The translations under genes and the position numbers were made by a program. Below, in pieces: positions 1 through 5,486 of a DNA stretch of 6,948 nt. The notes under the pieces are model-generated. The model was not told the DNA's origin. It did not search any database and saw only the letters and a program-made list of their open reading frames with translations. The DNA is from Rubrobacter sp. (GTDB lineage Bacteria > Actinomycetota > Rubrobacteria > Rubrobacterales > Rubrobacteraceae). The stretch is from assembly GCA_020253895.1 (NCBI GenBank), contig JADDKG010000239.1:1-6948 (forward strand), in the 5' to 3' direction. Within the stretch, counting starts at the first letter, position 1. Every line of letters begins with the position of its first letter.

Positions 1-853
1 CCCCGCCCATGGCGTAGATGTTCTTCCGGAAGTCCGAGGCCCCGCGCACCTCGCCGTAGAGGGTGGCTCCCCAGTTGGACCACAGGTTGAAGAAGACGAC
101 CATGGGGATCAGGAGGAGCGTCGGGTAGAAGGCGACCTCGGGCCGGCTGACCCTCCCAACCTCAAGCGTCTGCTGGTAGGGGTTGCCGGAGACCCCAAAG
201 ATCTCGCTGGCCTGCGAGTTGAAGGCGGAGACGAAGTCGGAGCGGGAGTGGATGAGGAGCAGGAGGAGCATCACGGCGAGCCCTACCACCCCGACGTAGA
301 AGCAGAACTTCTGGATCCTGGCGTAGGCCCGCATCCCCAGCGAGATGTACACCGAGGCGATGATCGCCACGGCGAGCGAGGAGACGAAGAGCCCGCTAGC
401 CCCGTTGAAGAAGGACGCCGAACCCTGGAGGCCGAGGATCCGGGAGAGCGGCACCAGCACCTGCACGTTGAGGATGTTGGCGTAGATGGGCACCCAGTGC
501 CAGAGGATGAACCACCACCCGGTGACCGCCAGGACGAACCCGATGCCGCCGCCCAGGATCCGGCTCTGCCACACGTAGTCGCCGCCGGCGCGGGGCATGA
601 CCGCGATGAGCGAGGCGTAGGTTATGGCCTGGAAGATCAGGTAGAGCCCGGAGAGCACCACGGCCATGATGAGCGAGCCCTCCGGGATGAAGGGCCCGTA
701 GGAGAAGATGAAGAGCCCGAGCGTGATGAGGTTTATGGAGAACGCGGCGTAGATGAAGGCGTCCCTCACCGACCAGCCGCGCAAGAGCCCGGTGGCCCGG
801 CGCTGGAAGAGATCCCCCGCCCCGACACCCGCACTCGTCTGTCTGCCAGCCAT
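1..853 (-). CDS. APC-superfamily amino acid/amine permease, C-terminus cut by window edge
   Basis: This reading frame runs off the left edge: 284 codons from ATG at 853, with no stop. It encodes a polytopic membrane protein. After a short polar N-terminus (about 1-30), hydrophobic stretches lie near residues 32-55, 60-85, 103-125, 155-175, 183-205 and 245-265. The PRAGGDYVW motif at 87-95, just after the second segment, is a hallmark of the amino acid-polyamine-organocation superfamily, so the protein should be a secondary transporter of an amino acid or amine in the cytoplasmic membrane. The substrate cannot be read from the sequence. The start is supported by GGAG at 867-864 (10 bases upstream) and AAGGA nearer the ATG. 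That site directly follows the TAA of the phosphoesterase gene, leaving a 14-base gap, so it is the third gene of that operon. Roughly 200 further residues would be expected for the family. Family assignment is firm; substrate is unknown. Confidence 0.9.
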   Translation of the reverse strand, partial: MAGRQTSAGVGAGDLFQRRATGLLRGWSVRDAFIYAAFSINLITLGLFIFSYGPFIPEGSLIMAVVLSGLYLIFQAITYASLIAVMPRAGGDYVWQSRILGGGIGFVLAVTGWWFILWHWVPIYANILNVQVLVPLSRILGLQGSASFFNGASGLFVSSLAVAIIASVYISLGMRAYARIQKFCFYVGVVGLAVMLLLLLIHSRSDFVSAFNSQASEIFGVSGNPYQQTLEVGRVSRPEVAFYPTLLLIPMVVFFNLWSNWGATLYGEVRGASDFRKNIYAMGG

Positions 854-867
854 CTTCGTCCTTCTCC

Positions 868-1833
868 TTATCCGCTGGTGAGCACGAAACGCTTGACCTT
901 TCTGCCGCCGTCGAGGTCCACCACGGCCCCGAGCAGCTGGCCCTGCTCGTAGGAGCTTCCGGGGTTGATGCACAAGGTGCGCCCGATGCGGGTGCTGCCC
1001 CGCGCCTCGTGGATGTGGCCGTGCAGCGAGAGCGCCGGCTGCCCCTCCTCTATGATCCTCCGCACGGCCTTGGAACCCACCGGCATGGTGGAGCGGCCGG
1101 CGTCCTTGGGGCGCATGTCGGCGGTTATCTCGGGCGCTTCATCAAGCCCCGACCCGTAGGGCGGGCAGTGGAGGTTGTAGACGGTCTTCTCGGGTGGGGC
1201 CTCCAATTCCTCGGCCATCCGCCGCAACCGCTCCTCGAGCGCCTCTTCGTCCTCCTCCCGGTAGGTGTCCCACGGGGTCCGGTTGGACCAGCCGGTGGAG
1301 ATCATCTGGTAGCCGTCCCCGAACTCCACCACCCGACCCTCGGCGAGCTCGACCCGCCGCGCCGAGCGGACGATCTCGTCTACCTCGAACTGGTCGTCGT
1401 TGCCGGGGCACACAAAGCACCGGACGCTCCCGTCGAGCCGCTCGTCGGCCATCCGCATCCAGCGCTCTATCCTGCCGAGCATCTTGCTGTGGAAGAGCTC
1501 CTCGCGCTTCTGCTCGTCGGCCTCGAGCCCGGCGAGCTCCTCGGGGGTGGTCCGGAAGGGGTAGTACCCCCGCCGCCGCACGGCCTCCTCGAACTCCCTG
1601 ACCTGGTCCTCGCCCTCGAACTCGTAGCGGTTCTCGAGGAGCGTCGCCCGCCACCGCCCATCCTCCCGGACCACCGGGACGAGCGCCTTGCCGGTCATGT
1701 CGCCGCCCAGGACGAGGACGTCCGCCTGGTAGTGGCCGGCGGCGTTGAGGAACTTGCGCCAGCAGGTCTCGGACCCGTGGATGTCGGTGGCAAAGAAGAC
1801 GCGCACCGACGGACTGCGCGAGAAGAATCTCAT
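868..1833 (-). CDS. Calcineurin-like metallophosphoesterase
   Basis: This 321-residue protein has the full set of binuclear-metal phosphoesterase motifs in order: D17-x-H19 (ATDIHG), GGD at 43-45, GND at 144-146, H222 in NLHCPP, and HGHIH at 271-275, followed by NPGS at 290-293. This fold hydrolyses phosphomonoesters or phosphodiesters with two divalent metals. No signal peptide or membrane segment is visible, so it is probably cytoplasmic. A charged insert at about 70-135 separates the second and third motifs and may form a lid or substrate-selection element. I chose ATG at 1833 because the first motif starts 16 residues later, a GGAGG sits 4-8 bases upstream, and the ATG overlaps the TGA of the upstream nucleotidyltransferase as ATGA. 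The frame stays open upstream to 2262, but that part overlaps the previous gene and lacks family features. The substrate (nucleotide, cyclic nucleotide, protein or lipid phosphate) is unknown. Confidence 0.9.
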   Translation of the reverse strand: MRFFSRSPSVRVFFATDIHGSETCWRKFLNAAGHYQADVLVLGGDMTGKALVPVVREDGRWRATLLENRYEFEGEDQVREFEEAVRRRGYYPFRTTPEELAGLEADEQKREELFHSKMLGRIERWMRMADERLDGSVRCFVCPGNDDQFEVDEIVRSARRVELAEGRVVEFGDGYQMISTGWSNRTPWDTYREEDEEALEERLRRMAEELEAPPEKTVYNLHCPPYGSGLDEAPEITADMRPKDAGRSTMPVGSKAVRRIIEEGQPALSLHGHIHEARGSTRIGRTLCINPGSSYEQGQLLGAVVDLDGGRKVKRFVLTSG

Positions 1834-2618
1834 GGCCCTCCGGCCACCTCCTCCGGTAGCTCGTACCATCGCTTTCTGTCGCCGATCTTGTCCCGCAGCC
1901 GCCAGGCGAGCGGCTTGGGCTCCCGCTCTATCCGCTCCTGCAGTGCACCGACCCTGCCCCGCACTAACCTCTCGTCCTCCGCAGAGAGCCCGTAGCGCCC
2001 CAGATGACCGCCAAGTGCGCCCAGGTTGGCGGTGAAGGTCCGCCACAGGCCCCAGTCGGCGGCGCACAGCTCGGCGATGCGGGCGGCGTTTATCCGGTCG
2101 CCGTCCTCCTCGGCGACCTCGTGGGCGTGGAGCAGCGCCAGCGCATCCCGGACGTCTTTCTCGTTGAGCTCGACTATCTGGAGCTTGGTGAGAAGCAGCT
2201 CGGCCAGCGGTATGGTCAGCGGCTCCAGGGCCAGCCGGTCCCCGAGCGGTATCCGGTGGCACATCCGGAAATCACCGACCAGCACGTCCACCTGACGCTC
2301 ATTGGCCTCGTCGAAGAAGAGCAGCCGCTCCTTGCCGTATAGGGTGTTGAAGCGCACCTGGGGCACGTAGCCCTGCTCCTCGAAAAACCGCTGCACCTCC
2401 GCAGACGATCCCCGCGGCGCCACAAAGTCCAGATCGGCGTACTCCCTCCGGAAGGCCGGGTGCAGCCGGTCTCCGGCCCGCAACCGGATCGCCACCCCGC
2501 CCAGCACGCGCAGCCCCACGCCAGCCCGCCCGGCCTCCTCCACGACCCGTCGCGCCTCCTCCACCACCCCGGCGAGGATGCCGCTCACGCCGCCACCACC
2601 GGCGGTAGCCCGTGCCAC
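1830..2618 (-). CDS. Nucleotidyltransferase-fold protein (AbiEii / aminoglycoside adenylyltransferase-like)
   Basis: This 262-residue soluble protein shows the polymerase-beta-type nucleotidyltransferase signature: a glycine motif LGGVAI at 39-44, paired acids D62-L-D64 in YADLDFV, and a third acid D111 in QVDVLVG. This layout (GG-x-A, then DLDF, then a strand ending in DVL) is shared by AbiEii-type toxins and aminoglycoside-2''-type adenylyltransferases. A conserved-looking helix, LLLTKLQIVELNEKDVRDAL, follows at about 145-165, then a helical C-terminus. All three metal-binding acids are present, so transfer of a nucleotide onto an unknown acceptor is plausible. The start is GTG, immediately after an in-frame TAG, with GGGGTGA 5 bases upstream. 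GTG at codon 11 is an alternative start. It is the first gene of a minus-strand operon, coupled by ATGA overlap to the phosphoesterase. No AbiEi-type antitoxin lies next to it, so a toxin role is not supported. Fold fairly sure; substrate unknown. Confidence 0.75.
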   Translation of the reverse strand: MARATAGGGGVSGILAGVVEEARRVVEEAGRAGVGLRVLGGVAIRLRAGDRLHPAFRREYADLDFVAPRGSSAEVQRFFEEQGYVPQVRFNTLYGKERLLFFDEANERQVDVLVGDFRMCHRIPLGDRLALEPLTIPLAELLLTKLQIVELNEKDVRDALALLHAHEVAEEDGDRINAARIAELCAADWGLWRTFTANLGALGGHLGRYGLSAEDERLVRGRVGALQERIEREPKPLAWRLRDKIGDRKRWYELPEEVAGGP

Positions 2619-2659
2619 CTATTCACCCCGCTTCCGCATCTTTCCACCAAAAATTCCGT

Positions 2660-2691
2660 CTTATAGTACACAACTGGTTCTAATGGCGCAA
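2660..2691 (-). promoter_or_regulatory. Candidate promoter for the nucleotidyltransferase operon
   Basis: On the minus strand, TTGCGC (2691-2686) is followed after 17 bases by TACTAT (2668-2663). The overlapping TATAAG (2665-2660) matches the -10 consensus better but lies 20 bases from the -35. Transcription would start near 2653, giving a leader of about 35 bases before the GTG at 2618. An inverted repeat, TGGTT (2675-2679) and AACCA (2690-2694), overlaps the -35 and spacer and could be an operator. This is a by-eye consensus match only. Confidence 0.4.
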
Positions 2692-2760
2692 CCAAGGCTC
2701 TCCTTTCTCCCAAGCCTTCAGGCCCACGAGCAGTCCACCATACAAAAACGGGGACAACCT

Positions 2761-2775
2761 GCAAGGCACCCTTGC
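2761..2775. repeat. Short perfect inverted repeat
   Basis: GCAAGG (2761-2766) and CCTTGC (2770-2775) form a perfect 6-base dyad with a 3-base centre. In RNA one wobble and one more pair could extend the stem. It lies between the two minus-strand promoter candidates and has no T-run after it, so an operator half-site pair fits better than a terminator. No known regulator is recognised. Confidence 0.3.
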
Positions 2776-2808
2776 GGAAGAAAGCGTCCCGTGATATCTC
2801 TGTGTTTT

Positions 2809-2837
2809 GTTATGAGCTACTCTTGCTCATCGCGCAA
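2809..2837 (-). promoter_or_regulatory. Second minus-strand promoter candidate with dyad in its spacer
   Basis: On the minus strand TTGCGC (2837-2832) is followed after 17 bases by CATAAC (2814-2809). The inverted repeat ATGAGC (2812-2817) / GCTCAT (2825-2830), with a 7-base centre, fills the spacer and touches the -10, where a bound dimer would block polymerase. If active, it would add about 145 bases to the nucleotidyltransferase leader. The -10 match is only moderate. Confidence 0.3.
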
Positions 2838-2856
2838 CACAGGTGGGGTTTCCGGG

Positions 2857-2883
2857 AGCGTTCTCCTTCCCGGGGAGAGCGCT
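2857..2883. repeat. Strong hairpin / inverted repeat upstream of the sulfatase promoter
   Basis: AGCGTTCTCC (2857-2866) and GGAGAGCGCT (2874-2883) are inverted repeats matching at 9 of 10 positions. The single mismatch becomes a G-U pair in plus-strand RNA, and two more wobble pairs could extend the stem; the loop is 7 bases. A second, mutually exclusive dyad, CCGGGA (2852-2857) / TCCCGG (2868-2873), overlaps it. There is no T-tract on either side, so it is not a classic terminator. It ends 7 bases before the candidate -35 at 2891 and may be an operator or a barrier between the two divergent units. Confidence 0.45.
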
Positions 2884-2890
2884 TGGGGCG

Positions 2891-2919
2891 TTGACGGGCG
2901 GCCGCAACGGCTGTACATT
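2891..2919 (+). promoter_or_regulatory. Candidate promoter for the sulfatase gene
   Basis: TTGACG (2891-2896) is followed after exactly 17 bases by TACATT (2914-2919), at the left edge of the most AT-rich stretch in the window. Transcription would begin near 2926, giving a leader of roughly 220 bases. An overlapping weaker alternative is TTGCAC (2920-2925) with GATAAT (2945-2950), 19 bases apart. The -35 differs from consensus at one base. Confidence 0.45.
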
Positions 2920-2930
2920 TTGCACAATGT
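2915..2930. promoter_or_regulatory. Operator-like dyad over the sulfatase -10
   Basis: ACATT (2915-2919) and AATGT (2926-2930) form a 16-base dyad with a 6-base centre. It covers the candidate -10 and start point, the usual place for a repressor operator. The nearby IclR protein is one possible ligand, but nothing in the sequence links them. Confidence 0.3.
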
Positions 2931-3047
2931 TAACTATATTAATAGATAATTCCTCGGAGCGCCGCCCAGCTTCCACTCCCGCGGCGGTGAGAAGGGCCTC
3001 TCTGGCGGGGGTCATCCGGACTTCCTGTGGGCGTTCGTGCCGGTGGT

Positions 3048-3093
3048 GGGAGGGGGTCCGGGTGGGGTACCGGGCGCCGCCTGCGGGGTGGGG
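3048..3093 (+). other. G-tract cluster (potential G-quadruplex) in the sulfatase leader
   Basis: G-runs of 3, 5, 3 and 4 bases at 3048-3050, 3052-3056, 3060-3062 and 3064-3067 are separated by loops of 1, 3 and 1 bases, satisfying the usual four-tract quadruplex pattern. More G-runs follow at 3072-3074, 3085-3088 and 3090-3093. They lie on the coding strand, so the mRNA leader would carry them, about 50-100 bases before the sulfatase ATG. High background GC makes chance more likely, but this stretch is not constrained by a gene. Confidence 0.4.
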
Positions 3094-3144
3094 AATTGGA
3101 TCTTGCGTCGACATCCCCCACGAGCTGGAGGCATACAGCGGAAG

Positions 3145-4611
3145 ATGAAAGAGCGTCCGAAGAACATCATCGTCATCGTCTCGGACACCTTCCGGCGGGA
3201 CCACCTGGGTGCGTACGGGAACCCCTGGATCCGGACGCCCAACCTGGACGCCTTCGCGCGCTCCTCGGTGGTCTTCGACCGGCACGTGATCTCCTCCTTC
3301 CCCACCATGCCCGCCCGGGCGGACATCCTCACGGGGACCTTCTCGTACACCTTCATGGGCTGGGAGCCCCTGCCCAAGCACCTGCCCACCCTGCCCGATA
3401 TCCTCTCGCGGGCCGGGTACCTCACCATGGGGATCGTCGACACCCCCTTCTTCGTCAGGAACGGCTACGGCTACGACCGGGGGTTCGACGACTTCATCTG
3501 GGTCCGGGGGCAGGGAGATGACACCCGGCCGCAGGAGCGCTCCGACTGCCGCTCCACCTGGCGCTACGAGTCCGACAGGATGGTGGCCCGCACCATGACC
3601 GAGGCCGAGCGCTGGCTCGAGCGGCACCACCGGGAGCGCTTCTTCCTCTACGTGGACACCTGGGACCCGCACGAGCCGTGGGACGCCCCGGAGTACTACA
3701 CCCGGCTCTACCGGCCGGACTACGACGGGCGCAACATCTACCCGGCCTACGGCCGGTGGGAAGAGGTCGGCCTCTCCGAGGAGGACGTCCGGGTGGCCCA
3801 CGCCACCTACTGCGGCGAGGTTACCATGGTGGACCTGTGGGTCGGCCGGCTGCTCTCCAAGCTCGAGGTTCTCGGGCTTCGGGAGAACACCGCCGTCTTC
3901 TTCCTCTCCGACCACGGCTTCTACTTCGGCGAGCACGGGTACTTCGGGAAGGCCGAGTGGGTCCACGACCCGGGAGCGGTCGTCTCCGAGGACTCCGTGC
4001 TGCCCGACTGGCTCCCCGAGTCCTGGCTGCTCACCGTGGGGTGGTCCCCCCTGTATAAGGAGCTGACCCGGGTGCCGCTCATCGCCCGCGTCCCCGGCCT
4101 GCCCCCGGGCCGCCGGGCCGCCATGACCACCCACCCCGACATCGCCCCCACCCTGCTGGAGCTGGCGGGGGTGGAGGCGCCGCAGCAGATGCAGGGCGAG
4201 TCCTTCCTGGAGGTGCTCCGGGGAGATCGGGAAGAGCACCGGCGCTTCGTCATCAGCTCCTGGCCCCTGTACTTCGCCGAGGGCGAGCTCACCACCGCCG
4301 TGGACTCCAGGCCCCGGCGCATCGCGAGCTACATGCCGCTCACCGTCACCACCCCCAACCGGTCGCTCATCCTCGGGGGGCCGGATGACGAACCGGAGCT
4401 CTACGACCTGGAGCGAGACCCCCAGGAGGAGCACAACCTCTGGCCGGAAGCACCCGGCGAGGGCGTCCGGCTCGCCGCCGAGGCGGTCTCCTTCCTGGAG
4501 CGGCTCGGGACCCCGGAGCGCCACCTCAAGCCCCGGCGGGCGGCCCTGGAGAAGCTCCGCGGGAGCACACCACCTGACAGCCGGGACCTCCTCGCGGAAG
4601 AGGCGGGATAG
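3145..4611 (+). CDS. Sulfatase-fold hydrolase with a threonine at the nucleophile position
   Basis: This 488-residue protein belongs to the sulfatase branch of the alkaline phosphatase superfamily. Visible family features are D14 in IVIVSDT near the N-terminus (metal), TMPAR at 54-58 followed by ILTG, DPH at 174-176, SDHG at 255-258 with D256-H257 (metal), K269 in YFGK, and the C-terminal LYDLERDP...HNL at 419-432. TMPAR occupies the place of the sulfatase C/S-x-P-S-R motif, so Thr54 replaces the residue that is normally converted to formylglycine. The enzyme may therefore be a phosphodiesterase, phosphatase or transferase rather than a sulfatase. No signal peptide is seen, so it is probably cytoplasmic. 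I chose ATG at 3145 because the core strand begins 6 residues later; GGAGG at 3127-3131 is 13 bases upstream, rather far. The frame opens upstream to 3037, but that stretch is Gly/Pro-rich and unlike the family. It is divergent from the left operon and convergent with iclR. Confidence 0.88.
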   Translation: MKERPKNIIVIVSDTFRRDHLGAYGNPWIRTPNLDAFARSSVVFDRHVISSFPTMPARADILTGTFSYTFMGWEPLPKHLPTLPDILSRAGYLTMGIVDTPFFVRNGYGYDRGFDDFIWVRGQGDDTRPQERSDCRSTWRYESDRMVARTMTEAERWLERHHRERFFLYVDTWDPHEPWDAPEYYTRLYRPDYDGRNIYPAYGRWEEVGLSEEDVRVAHATYCGEVTMVDLWVGRLLSKLEVLGLRENTAVFFLSDHGFYFGEHGYFGKAEWVHDPGAVVSEDSVLPDWLPESWLLTVGWSPLYKELTRVPLIARVPGLPPGRRAAMTTHPDIAPTLLELAGVEAPQQMQGESFLEVLRGDREEHRRFVISSWPLYFAEGELTTAVDSRPRRIASYMPLTVTTPNRSLILGGPDDEPELYDLERDPQEEHNLWPEAPGEGVRLAAEAVSFLERLGTPERHLKPRRAALEKLRGSTPPDSRDLLAEEAG

Positions 4612-4637
4612 AGCCGGCAAGCCCCAAGACGAGCTGG

Positions 4638-4663
4638 GGGCGGGGCGATGAGAGCCCCCGCCC
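4638..4663. terminator. Candidate bidirectional terminator hairpin
   Basis: GGGCGGGG (4638-4645) and CCCCGCCC (4656-4663) form a perfect 8-bp GC-only stem around a 10-base loop, in the 52-base gap between the convergent sulfatase and iclR stop codons. A smaller stem, CCCCA (4622-4626) / TGGGG (4635-4639), overlaps it. There is no T-tract on either strand, which is common in GC-rich actinobacteria but leaves intrinsic termination unproven. Confidence 0.5.
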
Positions 4664-5446
4664 TCAGCCCTTGAAGCCCAGGCAGCGGGAGATCTCCGCG
4701 GCCGCCCCCTTCACCAGCTCCCCGATCTTAGGCACGGCCTCCCGGGGCATCCTGAAGGCGGGTCCGGAGACCGTCACCGCACCGGCGACCGTCCCCCCCG
4801 AGGCGTAGATCGGGGCGCCGACGGCGTTCAGCCCCTCCTCCAGTTCCTCCAGCGTGTAGGCGTAGCCGGTCTCCCGGATCTCCTGGATGTGCTCCAGCAG
4901 GCGCTCCGGCTCCACGATCGTGTTCTGGGTGTAACGCGGCAGCGGCTCCCGAAGCAGGCGCCGCCGCTGCTCCTCCGGCATGTGGAGCAGGAAGATCTTG
5001 CCCGCCGCCGTCGCGTGCAGCGGGGTGGCCCGGCCGGTCCAGTCCACGCTCAGCGCCGAGGCGTCCGAGATCTGCTGGTGGATGACCACCGCATCGTCGT
5101 CCTCCAGCACGGCCACCGTCACCGTCTCCCCCGTCTGCTCGCTCAGGCGCTCGCACACCGGGCGGGCGCAGCGCAGGATATCCAGCCCCGCGGTCACCGA
5201 CTGTGCCAGCAGTACCAGCCCGAAGCCGAGCCGGTACTTCTCCGTCGCCGCGTCCTGCTCCACCAGCCCCCGGTCCCGCAGGGTCGTCAGGAGCCGGTAG
5301 GCGGTGGACTTGTGTATGCCAAGCTCGTTCGCGACCTCCGTCACCCCGGACCAGCCGTTGCGCGCCAGGAACTCCAGCACGGTTATGGCCCGGTCCACAG
5401 ACTGGACGGAGCCGCTCTTGCGGTTCAAAGCATCCACTAATGACAT
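4664..5446 (-). CDS. IclR-family transcriptional regulator
   Basis: This 260-residue protein has the standard IclR length and two-domain layout. The N-terminal winged helix-turn-helix covers about 14-77: SVQSVDRAITVLEFL, then HKSTAYRLLTTLRDRGLVE as recognition helix and wing, ending in YRLG. The C-terminal effector-binding domain covers about 85-260 and includes the typical GR-x-TPLHATAAGK segment (138-150) and a GYAYTLEELEEGLNAVGAPI segment. Family members bind small metabolites, often carboxylic or amino acids, and repress or activate adjacent catabolic genes. ATG at 5446 has GGGAG 6 bases upstream. The gene lies 40 bases after the flavin oxidase stop on the same strand, probably in the same operon, which suggests control of N-methyl amino acid breakdown and possibly of itself. 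The convergent sulfatase is a further possible target. The effector cannot be deduced. Family assignment is secure. Confidence 0.95.
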   Translation of the reverse strand: MSLVDALNRKSGSVQSVDRAITVLEFLARNGWSGVTEVANELGIHKSTAYRLLTTLRDRGLVEQDAATEKYRLGFGLVLLAQSVTAGLDILRCARPVCERLSEQTGETVTVAVLEDDDAVVIHQQISDASALSVDWTGRATPLHATAAGKIFLLHMPEEQRRRLLREPLPRYTQNTIVEPERLLEHIQEIRETGYAYTLEELEEGLNAVGAPIYASGGTVAGAVTVSGPAFRMPREAVPKIGELVKGAAAEISRCLGFKG

Positions 5447-5486
5447 TCTACACTCCCGGCCTCCCCCGGACCGGCGGCCACCGCGT

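Larger units (their letters stand above)
2619..3144. other. Divergent intergenic region, no convincing gene
   Basis: These 526 bases separate the minus-strand nucleotidyltransferase operon from the plus-strand sulfatase gene. The section from about 2640 to 2960 is clearly AT-richer than the flanks, most of all at 2911-2952, and carries candidate promoters on both strands plus at least five short inverted repeats. From about 2960 to 3144 it is very GC- and G-rich and would be the sulfatase leader. Open frames crossing it show no family features and their codon use changes abruptly with local composition, so I treat the region as regulatory. Confidence 0.7.

Noticed and set aside
248..952. Plus-strand open frame of 234 codons
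   Set aside because: It is antisense to the permease and phosphoesterase 3' end, is full of His/Glu/Pro/Gly, and has no family features: a GC-rich shadow.
1009..1995. Plus-strand open frame of 328 codons
   Set aside because: It is antisense to the metallophosphoesterase, whose motifs are complete on the other strand; its composition is typical of a shadow frame.
1834..2262. N-terminal extension of the phosphoesterase back to 2262
   Set aside because: It would overlap the nucleotidyltransferase by more than 400 bases and is Arg/Ala/Gly-rich without family features. ATG at 1833 has a ribosome-binding site and the classic ATGA overlap.
2827..3015. Possible small minus-strand gene of 62 codons starting MTPAREALL, with AGGAAG 5 bases upstream
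   Set aside because: The ribosome-binding site is decent, but codon use flips to AT-rich codons across the promoter island, no domain is recognisable, and it overlaps the sulfatase promoter. It is better explained as intergenic sequence.
2827..4620. Minus-strand open frame of 597 codons, the longest in the window
   Set aside because: It lies opposite the sulfatase-fold gene and reads as Val/Gly/Pro/Glu-rich low-complexity sequence. The plus strand has catalytic motifs throughout.
4889..5440. Plus-strand open frame of 183 codons
   Set aside because: It is antisense to the IclR gene, with no motif of its own.
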